Assembly (NCBI GenBank): GCA_963580285.1
Contig: OY757010.1
Coordinates: forward strand, 74,442,858-74,506,857
DNA: 64,000 nt
Direction: 5' to 3'
Origin: Lucinisca nassula
Lineage: Eukaryota > Mollusca > Bivalvia > Lucinida > Lucinidae
This document shows, in pieces, positions 48,201 through 50,833 of this stretch. Position 1 is the first letter of the stretch; every line of letters starts with the position of its first letter. The notes under the pieces are model-generated. The model did no database searches. It was not told the DNA's origin and worked only from the letters and a program-made list of their open reading frames with translations. The translations under genes were made by a program, and so were the position numbers.

Positions 48201-50833
48201 AGTACAGGTATATTTTCAAAGTCTGTTCATGAAAAAAAAAAAAACTATCAAAACTATCGATAGTTGAATGAACTATTGGCGATAGTTATCGATAGTCCAA
48301 AGTACTATCGATGCATTGCTATCGAGGCAGTCCCTATCATGATGCATCGAACTATCGATCCATCGTTACACCCCTAATATAAACCCTATTGGTTCCATTG
48401 GGTGACAGGGCTTGAGATGTCAAAACAAATCAAATCAACCGTCCGTTTGTCCAGCCATCAAACATACGCAAATTCATTCATTCATTAATCCATCCATTTA
48501 CCCATCCATTCTGTTTGTCACTCCCTTAAAAATGTAATTGCAGAGGAATGACCCACGGGCGAAATGACTCACCCGAGAAGGGTGAAATGACCCATCCAGA
48601 AATCGGGGCGAAATGACCCAGGCCAAAACGAACCGGCGAAACGACTCATGGGGGCTTAACGACCCGAATTCCCTGGGCCTGGAGCCAGGGATTTTCCTAC
48701 CCTTCATAATCGGTCGGGTATAAAAGCCAAGGCCGCGCCGGGCCGGGCCGAGCCGCCGAGCCTACCGAAAATTTTATTTTTAGTCTCTAGATACAAGTTA
48801 GATATATATTTTGGTGAATGTGGGATTAAATTATTATAAATTAGATATGTTATAACTACAAGTAGTTTCACGTATCTACATTGCTTATTTATCTTTTAAA
48901 AACTGTTTTCCGAAATCCAGGGGTATAAAAGCCAAGGCGGCGAAAGAGTATTGACAATTCCGAATTTCTTTCAAAATTCATCGGTTAGATTACAGCTTTT
49001 TGGCCTTATGATATTTGAATTTGATTATACTTATTATGTGTTCGTGATAAAATTAAATATACTCACCAGAATCACTTTAATTGATCGAATTTCTTATTTT
49101 ATTTTAGTTTCTATTTTTAGAATTACCTTATTACAGGAAACGACCGAAAAGGGCCGAAAGGGAAGGCATACTGTATTACAACGACCGAAATGATCCGAAT
49201 CGAATGACGACCCATGTCAGACTGTTATCCCAGTGGACAAAGTTTGTATATGCGACGTTGTTTTAATGATTGGTCAAGGACTTCAGGGTTGTACGACGTT
49301 GATTCGACGTCGTTAAAACGGCACTGGGATACTTTGTAAGGGAAATAAACAATCTTGTCCACCAAACCTTTTTCAGAAAAAAATATAAAAATAATGTTCC
49401 CAGCAGGCACTCCACGTTGAATCAACGTTGAAACAAAGTTGATTCAACGTTGTGTGCCTGCAGGGTTCTGTTTTCTGTTTACTGCCAGTAGGAGCTGTTT
49501 ACTGACTGATGATCAGGAAGATGCGGGTTCGATACCTGCTGAGGTCGGCAGCATTCTTTCGTGGAGATTGAACATGAAATATTTTCTTCAGTCATTCTCT
49601 CCCTTTCACTGATTCAAGAAGGGCAGTTGTCAGTTTTTGGCGAAAGAATGTGCACTATACTGGTTAACCACTTTCGTATAAGCCTAATCTTGGAAAGTGT
49701 GGATAGGTAAAATTTATTATTCGGCAGTACAATAGGTAAGTATAAAAACATAATTAATATGTCTAAAACATGATTAAGAAATATGATGAGTTTCATAAAG
49801 CTCTATCTTTAGTTCCTACCATTCAGAAAGTATATTTAAATGCCCTTATCATTAACTTACATTGCCGTCCGTTGCGGTTCATTACGACGTGGCCCACATA
49901 AAACCACCAAAAAATACGGTTATTACAGATACTAAAAGGAATTGACTTGAATTATTACGATAAAAGGTTTAGAAAATACTTATTTGGGGTTGTCATGTAC
50001 ATTTTTTTACACATTCATGTCTAATTCATTCAAATTCGATCAAAACGTACGATAAAAACCGCCTTGGCTTTTATACCCCTAAAAATTTGCAAAATTGCAA
50101 TAAAACAAAAATGAGGGCACCAAAAAGAACAAAAATTATGCTGAGTATCACATTTGATACAATTAACATTATCATATTAAAATTTACCACTAACATTTCT
50201 TCTTCGGTTAGAATTCCGAAAAATAAAATCTTCGGATCGGCATTTTTTGGCTCGGCGGCTCGGCCCGGCCTTGGCTTTTATACCCGACCTTCATAATCAG
50301 GGTCCAGGGGCCGCTTGGTTTGGGAAAAAAAGCTCGCTTGTATTTAAAATTGGGAATTTAAATCAGCTGTAATTTGATCAATTTTGGTTCGATTTGCATG
50401 AAATTTTCATCAAAATGAAGCACAAAATCAGAAATTGGGAAATTTGTTGTAAAATTGGGGAATATCTGTCTCTAAATTGGGAAAAATAGGGGCCGATTAC
50501 CGGCCCCAAATTTGCACTAGGAAAATCCCTGCCAGCAGCACCTGACAGAGACAGTGCACTAACCACTGCGTGAGCATCGAAACCAGGACTTTTGGCATCA
50601 GAATTAAGAGAACTAACCACTGAACTATTAAGGTGAGTATAAAAGGAAAACACAGGGAAACATTGATGTGACAGGCCCTGTCAAACTTGTTTTCTCCAGC
50701 ATCTGCAACTTCCATCGCTCAATGTGCAATAAATAAGGACCATGCAAACGTAGTACATTTTTCTTCGTCAAGAAAATAGAATCTTACCCGAAACAACCAT
50801 AACTTCATTGGGACCACACGTCTCGAAACCCAT
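180..50833 (-). CDS. FLOT1: Flotillin-1 gene, 5' two-fifths (exons 1-5), continuing left of the window
   Basis: This is the only host protein-coding gene I can support. Joining 50833..50788, 37471..37396, one of five exon 3 copies, 2880..2737 and 299..180 gives a continuous reading frame of 159 residues that matches flotillin-1 from its first methionine. It starts [16 protein letters not shown], then [16 protein letters not shown], then one of the 30-residue exon 3 versions, then [15 protein letters not shown] and [18 protein letters not shown]. Exon lengths and phases (46, 76, 91, 144, 120 bp) are as I recall them for vertebrate FLOT1. Flotillins are membrane-scaffold proteins whose N-terminal SPFH/PHB domain binds the inner face of plasma and endosomal membranes and whose C-terminal coiled coil oligomerises; the C-terminal exons lie beyond base 1. 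Introns are very long and full of transposons. The odd point is exon 3, present five times. Confidence 0.95.
722..800. repeat. Near-perfect hairpin, arms about 37 bp
   Basis: The left arm starts gagaaaataaagcttggc and the right arm ends gccaagctttattttctc. The arms pair with one mismatch around a 4-5 base loop. I do not see a second copy in the window. It is probably a MITE core, but no target duplication is clear. Confidence 0.7.
1138..1349. mobile_element. piggyBac-like MITE, copy 1 (TTAA-flanked)
   Basis: Bounded by TTAA on both sides with terminal repeats ccctt(g)ttctgctga and tcagcaggacaaggg. The centre is a hairpin whose stem contains gtagatcctgatcagatgg. TTAA duplication plus CCC-starting ends is the signature of piggyBac-type transposition. 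At about 200 bp it has no coding capacity. Confidence 0.75.
1658..1870. mobile_element. piggyBac-like MITE, copy 2
   Basis: Nearly the same as the copy 300 bp to the left: TTAA|cccttgtcctgctgaat at one end, cagcaggacaaggg|TTAA at the other, with the central gtagatcc-type hairpin (here gaagatcc). Confidence 0.8.
2060..2114. repeat. HP1 hairpin repeat (cagtg-acacccagatcagac type)
   Basis: A degenerate copy of the commonest hairpin in this window. Left arm gcaaacagtggacacc, right arm ggatctccactatttgc. Confidence 0.65.
2228..2283. repeat. HP2 hairpin repeat (rightward flank to about 2400)
   Basis: Contains agaaccgcctcaatgaggtg with matching arms (acttgttagaa / ttctaacaagt type). The flanks carry gcagaaataag-type sequence that recurs around other HP2 copies, so the full family unit is longer than the hairpin. 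Confidence 0.65.
2622..2690. repeat. HP1 hairpin just downstream of FLOT1 exon 4
   Basis: Arms gtagaccctgatgagacgc and gcgtctcatctgggtctag. In the FLOT1 transcript it lies within about 50 nt of the exon 4 donor at 2736. Confidence 0.8.
2737..2880 (-). CDS. FLOT1: FLOT1 coding exon 4 (residues 72-119)
   Basis: On the minus strand the acceptor is attggcag and the donor is GAG|gtatga. The 144 bp are 48 codons, phase 0 at both ends. They begin [20 protein letters not shown] and go on with [20 protein letters not shown] and the last residues IMGNMTVE, all typical of flotillin-1. This is the middle of the SPFH domain and the common acceptor to which each exon 3 version must join. A longer open frame runs from 2955 to 2731 with an extra N-terminal stretch from intron sequence; I trimmed it at the acceptor because flotillin similarity begins exactly there. 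Confidence 0.96.
3176..3497. repeat. 66-bp minisatellite, five units
   Basis: Five nearly identical units of ccaggactgtgtgtgttctg... gtatgggcctgcactgattg. The unit is 66 bp (a multiple of three) and lacks stops, so two forward frames stay open through the array; these are not genes. The piece gagttttacatcc(c/t)nccaacaactaa resembles the body of the SINE at 40,190-40,375, so the unit probably came from a SINE fragment. Confidence 0.9.
3561..3620. repeat. HP2 hairpin repeat
   Basis: Palindrome centred on gcctcaacgaggc with arms gatacttgttagaatt / aattctaacaagtatc. Confidence 0.8.
3651..4040 (-). pseudogene. LINE-A 3' fragment (C-terminal end of reverse transcriptase ORF)
   Basis: The minus-strand frame at 4090-3701 includes [20 protein letters not shown] and [17 protein letters not shown], the same C-terminal tail as the longer LINE copy at 51.4 kb. 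It ends in an atcagaatcagaat short repeat, as the other copies do, which marks the 3' end. It is a 5'-truncated insertion, usual for LINEs. Confidence 0.85.
4215..4500 (-). mobile_element. tRNA-derived SINE, mollusc/Meta-SINE-like body, head truncated
   Basis: Read on the minus strand it begins in a tRNA-like head with a B-box (gggttcaatcccgg) and continues through cataccaaagtcattaaaaa and a body containing gacaccgtcgtgatatgac. This body is one I recognise as widespread in molluscs. The A-box half is missing at 4500. Confidence 0.75.
4585..4862 (-). mobile_element. SINE of the 25.0-kb family, minus-strand copy
   Basis: Minus-strand head ccttggtggctcagtcatat (A-box-like), a diverged B-box, then ttgattcaagatgggcagtt and a tail gtgttgactgggccattaa. 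Same family as 25016-25329 but more diverged. Confidence 0.75.
4859..5071. mobile_element. piggyBac-like MITE, copy 3
   Basis: TTAA|cccttatcttgctg ... cagcaagataaggg|TTAA with the central gtagatccagatcagatgg hairpin. It abuts the SINE head at 4860. Confidence 0.8.
5106..5164. repeat. HP2 hairpin repeat
   Basis: Arms tgggtacttgttagaatggcc / ggccattctaacaaggaccca. Confidence 0.8.
5342..6623 (-). mobile_element. Mariner element 1, dead, 1,282 bp with TIRs and TA duplication
   Basis: TA duplications sit at 5340-5341 and 6624-6625. The inverted ends are cgagggatgattgatacgtt and cgaggactgattgatatgtt, extending about 30 bp. The minus strand holds a mariner transposase in pieces. The N-terminal helix-turn-helix is at 6512-6306 ([20 protein letters not shown]). 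A frame break near 6350 leads into the main frame 6331-5810, which has the first catalytic Asp in [10 protein letters not shown]. An in-frame TAA follows at about 5808, after which the same frame continues to HQDNAP (second Asp). The third Asp region reads HPPFSPIS, so the last acidic residue is lost. It cannot be autonomous. Confidence 0.92.
6760..7050. repeat. Minisatellite derived from a pogo-type terminal repeat
   Basis: About six units of roughly 40-50 bp containing cttgtaaatttgaatgta and acaggcaaacttcaata. The piece acaggcaaacttcaataact matches the terminal repeat of the pogo-like elements nearby (acagtcaaacttcaatggct). The last unit runs straight into a pogo-like MITE body at 7028. Confidence 0.85.
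7028..7384. mobile_element. Pogo/Tigger-like MITE with HP2 hairpin inside
   Basis: The left end acaggcaaacttcaata is also the last unit of the tandem array. The right end is gagtcatcgaaatttcattg followed by TA. Internal sequence (tttcgagataggggtagctc) matches the elements at 9.9 and 11.6 kb. An HP2 palindrome lies at about 7176-7234. Confidence 0.7.
7408..7717 (+). mobile_element. SINE-X, plus-strand copy
   Basis: Sense strand runs from gcccccgcccataggggctt through ctaagcctgtccaggaactg and attgggcgacagggcttgag to the tail ttgggacgttaaacctccaa, tcaaacaaacaaa. It has the length and A-rich tail of a SINE. The 5' head is not clearly tRNA-like, so its RNA origin is unknown. At least ten other copies are in the window. 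Confidence 0.75.
7792..7860. repeat. HP1 hairpin repeat
   Basis: Arms gtgtagacccagatcagact and agtctgatcagggtctgcac around tcctgaagg. Confidence 0.85.
8245..9720. repeat. Dispersed repeat in three tandem-like units of about 400-450 bp
   Basis: Three successive blocks repeat the same order: ggtcaaggtcaaccaaag, catcatttgaacaaacttgg, tggttcctgagaagaagatt, gcatggcggccatattggtc. It starts at aagaggcccatgggcc and ends near gacgccgacgtggacgg. It is a common style of molluscan interspersed repeat. I see no coding frame and cannot assign a class. Confidence 0.7.
9729..9900. repeat. Degenerate piggyBac-like MITE fragment
   Basis: Contains atagatcctgataagctggc and the matching arm, partly duplicated (gatctggatctatac twice), and atctgggttcagca from the right end. 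The TTAA ends are not clear. Confidence 0.55.
9918..10322. mobile_element. Pogo/Tigger-like MITE with two palindromes inside
   Basis: The ends are TA|cagtcaaacttcaatggctc and gagtcatcgaagttctactg|TA. It contains a palindrome with perfect 36-bp arms (10040-10115) and directly after it an HP2 hairpin (about 10116-10180). Confidence 0.8.
10040..10115. repeat. Perfect palindrome, 36-bp arms, 4-bp loop
   Basis: Left arm begins cgtcaccttagcgcaaaaag and the right arm is its exact complement around aaat. Confidence 0.9.
11215..11305 (-). CDS. FLOT1: FLOT1 alternative exon 3e (residues 42-71)
   Basis: On the minus strand the acceptor is ctcatttcag and the donor CAA|gtaaga. The 91 bp are one base completing the split Arg codon from exon 2, then 30 codons. 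The peptide begins [20 protein letters not shown] and ends [10 protein letters not shown]. It aligns end to end, without gaps, with the flotillin SPFH segment that in other animals lies between IQR and VKIQGQ. It is 27/30 identical to copy 3c at the protein level, yet 16 codons differ silently from 3c and only 3 differ in meaning. It is the copy closest to exon 4. Which tissues or conditions use it cannot be read from the sequence. Confidence 0.93.
11557..13007. mobile_element. Pogo/Tigger-like MITE interrupted by an HP2 hairpin that carries a hAT
   Basis: The outer ends are TA|cagtcgaacctcgatgcctc and gagccattgaagttcgactg|TA. Inside is an HP2 hairpin (about 11696-12865), itself split by the hAT-like element 11717-12816. 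Confidence 0.85.
11717..12816. mobile_element. Non-autonomous hAT-like element, 1,100 bp
   Basis: The ends are cagggctctagaaatttt and cggacttctagagccctg. The 8-bp target duplication ctcattag lies at 11709-11716 and 12817-12824. An 8-bp duplication with CAGGG ends is hAT-type. There is no transposase frame. Removing it restores the HP2 palindrome (cattagaatcgcctcaatga). Confidence 0.9.
13493..14483 (-). mobile_element. Tigger/pogo element remnant with N-terminal transposase piece
   Basis: The ends are TA|cagtcgaacttcaatggctc and gacccatcgaagttcgactg|TA. The minus-strand frame at 13889-13638 contains [20 protein letters not shown] followed by SKSEVARK, like the CENP-B/Tigger N-terminal DNA-binding helix-turn-helix. 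The DDE domain is absent, so this is an internally deleted copy. A tandem repeat (gatctgggtatccccccgtt, two copies) lies at about 13,790-13,900. Confidence 0.8.
14587..14677 (-). CDS. FLOT1: FLOT1 alternative exon 3d (residues 42-71)
   Basis: Acceptor gtttcttatttcag, donor CAA|gtaaga. One base plus 30 codons in the same phase as the other four copies. The peptide begins [20 protein letters not shown] and ends [10 protein letters not shown]. Unique features are Leu at position 5, Gln at 9 and Met at 25 of the exon. Its first three residues (MNL) match exon 3a, and the middle ([10 protein letters not shown]) matches 3e. It is 23/30 identical to 3e and 21/30 to 3a. Confidence 0.93.
14780..15072. 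repeat. HP1 hairpin split by piggyBac-like MITE copy 4
   Basis: The left half (gccaacagtgcagaccaaga) is at about 14798 and the right half (gcagcatctgattggggtgt) at about 15041. Between them lies the MITE at 14828-15039. Confidence 0.7.
14828..15039. mobile_element. piggyBac-like MITE, copy 4
   Basis: TTAA|cccttatcccgctgaat ... cagcaggataaggg|TCAA (right site mutated), with the central gtagatcctgatcagaagg hairpin. It lies about 150 bp upstream of exon 3d in the FLOT1 transcript. Confidence 0.8.
15546..15757. mobile_element. MITE with aaacctacaataagacatg ends
   Basis: The ends taaacctacaataagacatg and catgacttattgtaggtttt are inverted. The inner hairpin is caacgaagactcagatcag / ctgatcagagtcttcgttg. 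A related piece (gcgaagactcagatcatcat) occurs at about 48,100. Confidence 0.7.
16187..16277 (-). CDS. FLOT1: FLOT1 alternative exon 3c (residues 42-71)
   Basis: Acceptor tctgtttgcag, donor CAG|gtatag (weaker than the GTAAGN of 3a, 3d and 3e). The peptide begins [20 protein letters not shown] and ends [10 protein letters not shown]. It is 27/30 identical to 3e but with many silent differences, so not a recent duplicate. It lies only 271 bp downstream of exon 3b in the transcript, the tightest pair in the array. Confidence 0.93.
16549..16639 (-). CDS. FLOT1: FLOT1 alternative exon 3b (residues 42-71)
   Basis: Acceptor gtttgcttccag, donor CAG|gtactg (non-consensus at +4 to +6). The peptide begins [20 protein letters not shown] and ends [10 protein letters not shown]. 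It is the most unusual version: ETTG replaces the DSH(N/D) of 3c and 3e, Ser replaces Thr after Tyr, and an Asp stands in VDVTG where the other four have Ser. It is 22/30 identical to 3c. An HP2 palindrome lies 126 bp upstream in the transcript (16765-16831). Confidence 0.92.
16765..16831. repeat. HP2 hairpin, 67-bp near-perfect palindrome
   Basis: catatgttgtaggtacttgt ... acaagtacccacaacatatg, centred on cgcctcaatgaggcg. The arms differ at one position. Confidence 0.9.
17211..17518 (-). mobile_element. SINE-X, minus-strand copy
   Basis: Plus-strand text runs from ttttgtatgattttaggatt through acattgcttcaaattttgtg to agccccgatgggcgggggtt; the sense strand is minus. Confidence 0.75.
17758..17815. 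repeat. HP1 hairpin repeat
   Basis: aaacagtgcagacccacatc / ctgatcaggatctacactg, followed by the family's right flank (catctgcacattttggac). Confidence 0.75.
18549..18614. repeat. HP1 hairpin, near-perfect 66 bp
   Basis: gcaaactgtgtggacccaga ... tctgggtccacactgtttgc around tccaagga. This copy is almost perfectly paired along the stem. Confidence 0.85.
18904..19330. repeat. Local duplicated repeat (ccctttttgtactgaat unit)
   Basis: Blocks containing tttgt(a)ctgaat, ctcttcctctctatatacag and gttcatttcaaaatctaggg occur at about 18,905, 19,190 and 19,670, interleaved with a partial HP1 (19026-19068) and SINE-X. The second block contains caacctctttataacactat, the empty version of the mariner 2 insertion site. 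Confidence 0.7.
19368..19620 (-). mobile_element. SINE-X, minus-strand copy
   Basis: gtttgatttgatgtttaacg ... gcagtcggactcagctctgc; the 5' part of the sense strand is cut off. Confidence 0.75.
19817..21096 (+). mobile_element. Mariner element 2, dead, 1,280 bp
   Basis: TA duplications at 19815-19816 and 21097-21098; ends cgaggactgttcaaatatga and the same inverted. The plus strand encodes a mariner transposase with breaks. Around 20,100-20,360 there is a helix-turn-helix part ([20 protein letters not shown], then a [20 protein letters not shown] stretch) with internal stops. GDETWVHLF (first Asp) is followed by a stop. The open frame 20537-20926 carries [12 protein letters not shown] (second Asp) and [12 protein letters not shown] (third Asp). 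All three acidic residues survive, but at least three stops or frame breaks make it inactive. Confidence 0.92.
21830..24080. repeat. Complex satellite: HP1-like hairpins in tandem, 2.25 kb
   Basis: Units of about 140-300 bp each combine cctagtctgaacaggttcgg or its variant ctgaccaaataggttcgggg, a cctggcgtccgtccgtccg run, acagacagatgcaaacaatg, and paired gacgc...gcgtctgatcagggtct arms. The marker recurs near 22,026, 22,262, 22,405, 22,635, 22,896, 23,193, 23,433 and 23,718. The two longer intervals (about 560 and 525 bp) repeat the same order, so there is a higher-order unit. Open frames across it (for example 22718-22230 minus) are chance. Confidence 0.85.
24083..24206 (+). mobile_element. SINE-X 3' part
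   Basis: Text from cagatgtcattgcacctcag to cctctaatcaaacaaacaaa, the SINE-X tail, abutting the satellite. Confidence 0.7.
24480..24700. repeat. Two degenerate HP2 hairpin repeats
   Basis: gtcgtgggtgccgattgagg ... ctaacgagtacccacaacc at about 24,489-24,533, and a more decayed copy at about 24,630-24,695. Confidence 0.55.
25016..25329 (+). mobile_element. tRNA-derived SINE with 13-bp target duplication
   Basis: Head with A-box ggtggctcagtcggatgcg and B-box gcgggttcgactcccggg, a body containing gattcaagaagggcagttgt, and tail gtgttgactgggccgttaaa, then (caaa)n. The target duplication atctctgttcaga is at 25003-25015 and 25330-25342. Head, body, tail and duplication are all present, so this is a full-length and fairly recent insertion. 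The family has other copies at 4585-4862 and about 49,495-49,712. Confidence 0.92.
25573..26290. repeat. G-rich 'atccccac' repeat, two tandem units, with a 29-G run
   Basis: Starts with a hairpin (atccccactctt / aaaaagtggggat). Two units follow that share ggataactcctcctggaagg, atagatagaaacttgaaact and tttggtctggggagtgcatg. An uninterrupted run of G covers 26073-26101. A related repeat is at about 46,477-47,130. Confidence 0.8.
26385..26449. repeat. HP1 hairpin, diverged
   Basis: gcaaacagtgaaggcccagg / ctaggcctgcactgtttgc. Confidence 0.75.
26543..26932. mobile_element. hAT-like MITE (390 bp) with an HP1 hairpin inside
   Basis: Ends tagggctggctaatcgg and cgattaatcgtgtcagcctta. The target duplication gtcttgtc is at 26535-26542 and 26933-26940. 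Internal sequence is rich in aatcgatt repeats. An HP1 copy lies at 26722-26788. Confidence 0.85.
26722..26788. repeat. HP1 hairpin nested in the hAT MITE
   Basis: gcaaacagtgtagacccaga / tcatcagggtctgcactgtt, around gccgcagaatgcgg. Confidence 0.8.
27653..27719. repeat. HP1 hairpin downstream of exon 3a
   Basis: gcaaacagtgtagaccctga ... atcagggtccacacagtttgc with centre gccgcatatgcggc. It lies about 200 nt downstream of the exon 3a donor in the transcript. Confidence 0.85.
27922..28012 (-). CDS. FLOT1: FLOT1 alternative exon 3a (residues 42-71)
   Basis: Acceptor tgctgctaacttag, donor CAA|gtaagt (a perfect donor). It has one base plus 30 codons. The peptide begins [20 protein letters not shown] and ends [10 protein letters not shown]. 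Of the five it looks closest to the ordinary single exon of other animals: it keeps NT(M/L)TL, the ES-P region, Tyr-Thr-Lys and Ile-Ser-Val. It is first in transcript order and stands 11 kb from the other four. HP1 hairpins flank it on both sides (27653-27719 and 28301-28368). Confidence 0.94.
28301..28368. repeat. HP1 hairpin upstream of exon 3a
   Basis: gctaacagtgttaatccaga / tcatcagggtctacactgttt. Confidence 0.75.
28461..28701. mobile_element. MITE with gggccagttgttcaaa ends and a perfect inner hairpin
   Basis: Ends gggccagttgttcaaaacta and gatgctttgaacaactgggcc are inverted. The inner stem has 26-bp arms (28541-28566 and 28581-28606; gctgaaaaaatgtgagcagc), which pair perfectly. Confidence 0.8.
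29089..30651. mobile_element. hAT-like non-autonomous element, CAGGGTTCGCGC ends
   Basis: Ends cagggttcgcgctaggaa and cgctagtgcgaactctg. The directly flanking repeat is tccagg (6 bp at 29083-29088 and 30652-30657). It carries a TA-type element copy from 29588. A further outer pair (cagggcttta at 29073 and ggccctg at 30981-30987) hints at an older element around it. Confidence 0.6.
29588..30450 (+). mobile_element. TA-type TIR element copy, right end missing
   Basis: Begins TA|ccgtaaaaattcggctata and shares its body (gcgtctgctatttggcgcca, ttatcgacacgcaccgcagg) with copies at 32.6, 38.8 and 42.9 kb. The far terminal repeat is absent. Confidence 0.7.
30988..31300 (-). mobile_element. SINE-X, minus-strand copy
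   Basis: tttgttttgtttgatttgag ... aagccccgatgggcgggggc, full length (about 310 bp). Confidence 0.8.
31665..31866. mobile_element. piggyBac-like MITE, copy 5
   Basis: Degenerate left end (accctgctgtagg) and right end cagcaggttaaagg|TTAA, with stem gtagatccagatcagatgg / ccatctgatcaggatctac. Confidence 0.65.
31980..32046. repeat. HP1 hairpin
   Basis: gcaaacagtgcagacccaga ... tcagggtctacactgtttgc around ctcctgaggag. Confidence 0.9.
32612..33863. mobile_element. TIR element with TA duplication, ccgtattcgggcgtgtatta ends
   Basis: Ends TA|ccgtattcgggcgtgtatta and taatacacacccgaatacgg|TA. The body matches the TA-type elements at 29.6 and 42.9 kb (ttatcgacacgcaccgcagg) although the tips differ. It carries two tandem HP1-like copies at 33383-33525. 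It has no transposase frame. Confidence 0.8.
33383..33525. repeat. Two HP1-like hairpins in tandem
   Basis: Both contain gacgtctgcggcg and gtctgatctgggactacact; the second repeats the first at about 70-bp spacing. Confidence 0.75.
33930..34930. repeat. Diverged tandem repeat, tatggtttaggg unit
   Basis: Repeated order: agaacaagaatat, atggtttaggg, ggggatctgtaaggtttctg, gaagtggaggggtg, catggccccggcac, ggttggtgttactgaatg. A SINE-X copy (34262-34558) is inserted in it. Confidence 0.75.
34262..34558 (-). mobile_element. SINE-X, minus-strand copy
   Basis: gtttgtttgatttgaggttt ... aagcccctttgggcgagggc. The flanking tandem repeat is split around it (ctgtaaggtttctag / ggtaaggtttctgg). Confidence 0.8.
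35540..36840. repeat. Tandem dispersed repeat, units of about 160 bp
   Basis: At least five units share tttgaacaatcttggtagag, gatgaagcttcacaccaaat, atcaaagacctgggccttg, tggtttcagagaagattttt and accaaagggccccag. It ends with tgacgacggacaactgccta. This is a widespread molluscan type of repeat, with no coding frame. Confidence 0.8.
37396..37471 (-). CDS. FLOT1: FLOT1 coding exon 2 (residues 16-41, both edge codons split)
   Basis: On the minus strand the acceptor is tgtattgcag and the donor CAGAG|gtatgt. The 76 bp are two bases completing Gly16 (GGA with exon 1), 24 codons, and two bases (AG) of Arg41, which each exon 3 copy completes with its first base (A or G). The peptide is [20 protein letters not shown] followed by QRLQ. 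[15 protein letters not shown] is the flotillin N-terminal signature, part of the hydrophobic membrane-facing region, and the paired cysteines near its start could be acylation sites (inference). The longer open frame at 37605-37279 is in a different frame and is not the gene. Confidence 0.94.
37606..37817. mobile_element. piggyBac-like MITE, copy 6
   Basis: TTAA|ccactgtcctgctgaat ... cagcaggataagag|TTAA with stem gtagatcctgatcagatgg. Confidence 0.78.
37852..37900. repeat. HP1 hairpin with shortened centre
   Basis: gcaaacagtgcaaacccaga / tcagggtctacactgtttgc; the usual centre is missing. Confidence 0.8.
37998..38312 (-). mobile_element. SINE-X, full-length minus-strand copy
   Basis: gtttgtttgatttgaggttt ... 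aagtcccgatgggcgggggc. Confidence 0.8.
38412..38610 (-). mobile_element. SINE-X, truncated minus-strand copy
   Basis: gtttgtttgatttgaggttt ... tttgcctaggtaggctta, 100 bp right of the previous copy and in the same orientation. Confidence 0.75.
38759..39705 (-). mobile_element. TA-type TIR element body, inverted, ends lost
   Basis: Contains the complement of the shared body (acgacgcccagtcgcgcaag; aatcataaaatttaatccac; tcgtcttgtggttgga). No intact tips. Confidence 0.65.
40190..40375 (-). mobile_element. tRNA-headed SINE, minus strand
   Basis: Minus strand: ctgtggtgtagtggttatgc (A-box) and acaggatcaatcccggtc (B-box) followed by a gagttttacatcccaccaac-type body (as seen on the plus strand). It is too diverged to be a functional tRNA. 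Confidence 0.7.
40662..41815. mobile_element. hAT-like element, 1,154 bp, CAAGGTTGG ends
   Basis: Ends caaggttgg and ccaaccttg. The target duplication ctttgcaa is at 40654-40661 and 41816-41823. Subterminal gggaaata/tatttccc repeats face each other across the element. There is no transposase frame. Confidence 0.88.
42353..42436 (+). mobile_element. SINE-X 5' part (split copy, part 1)
   Basis: gaccccgcccatcgtagctt ... cgacccgcacacgagtac. It stops where the MITE at 42437 begins and resumes at 45760. Confidence 0.85.
42437..42897. mobile_element. MITE with cagacttgcctaccc ends, inserted in SINE-X
   Basis: Ends cagacttgcctacccc and aagggtaggcaagtctg. The flanking duplication is cgagtac (42430-42436) and cgattac (42898-42903 plus 45762; 6 of 7 identical), the second copy being itself split by the next element. 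Confidence 0.8.
42904..45759. mobile_element. TA-type TIR element, 2.86 kb, ccgtaaaaattcggctata ends
   Basis: Ends TA|ccgtaaaaattcggctata and tatagctgaatttttacgg|TA. The left 0.9 kb matches the other TA-type copies; the right part holds an unrelated HP2 remnant (about 44,355-44,410), an A-tract (about 44,488-44,516) and a tRNA-headed SINE. No transposase frame is found, so the superfamily is uncertain (TA duplication suggests Tc1/mariner/pogo). Confidence 0.82.
45180..45475 (-). mobile_element. tRNA-headed SINE, minus strand
   Basis: Minus strand begins cgatagctcagtggtagagc (A-box) and has gcgggttcgatccctggtcg (B-box), then ccaaaggcgtgaaaaatggt. Head and spacing are very tRNA-like, but the 3' half runs into a SINE body. 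The flanks are inverted (tttattgcgaca / tgtcgcaataaa). Confidence 0.8.
45760..45834 (+). mobile_element. SINE-X middle part (split copy, part 2)
   Basis: tactggttgacaacttggtg, then agctaagcctgcccaggcaa, ending gtctatgcatataaac, where the hAT at 45835 interrupts it. Confidence 0.85.
45835..48376. mobile_element. hAT-like element, 2,542 bp, inserted in SINE-X
   Basis: Ends tagggctgactatcgagg and tccatcgttacacccctа-type (…acacccctA). The target duplication atataaac is at 45827-45834 and 48377-48384. Both ends are rich in actatcgatag-type repeats. It carries an 'atccccac' G-rich repeat (46,477-47,130). I see no hAT transposase; the open frame 47567-47953 has no recognisable feature. Confidence 0.88.
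46477..47130. repeat. 'atccccac' G-rich dispersed repeat nested in the hAT
   Basis: Hairpin start (atccccacgttttt / aaaagtggggatat), a gtccgtctgtctgtccgtcc run, then repeated ggggtcaaaattaaagtttt / gaacatagtcatgt blocks. Confidence 0.75.
48377..48430 (+). mobile_element. SINE-X (split copy, part 3)
   Basis: atataaaccctattggttcc ... gacagggcttgagatgtca; the 3' tail is lost. Confidence 0.8.
48712..50289. mobile_element. Element with 9-bp target duplication, ggtcgggtataaaagccaag ends (Mutator-like?)
   Basis: Ends ggtcgggtataaaagccaag and cttggcttttatacccgacc. The direct repeat ttcataatc is at 48703-48711 and 50290-50298. A second inverted pair (ggggtataaaagccaaggcg at about 48,921 and its complement at about 50,063) lies inside. 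Nine-bp duplications are usual for Mutator-like elements; with no transposase the class is inference. Confidence 0.75.
49495..49712 (+). mobile_element. SINE of the 25.0-kb family, 5' truncated
   Basis: gatcaggaagatgcgggttc (B-box), gattcaagaagggcagttgt, ggttaaccactttcgtataa. It lies inside the 48.7-50.3 kb element. Confidence 0.75.
50788..50833 (-). CDS. FLOT1: FLOT1 coding exon 1 (residues 1-15 and first base of 16)
   Basis: On the minus strand the ATG at 50833 starts [15 protein letters not shown] and the exon ends TCGG|gtaaga at 50788. CGPNEALVVSG-like starts are diagnostic of flotillins, and the phase-1 end joins the two leading bases of exon 2 to give GGA (Gly). Met-Gly followed by a Cys at position 6 fits N-terminal lipid modification in the family (inference). 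There is no upstream in-frame ATG close by; the bases before ATG are ttcaatcaaa, an acceptable animal start context. Confidence 0.94.
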
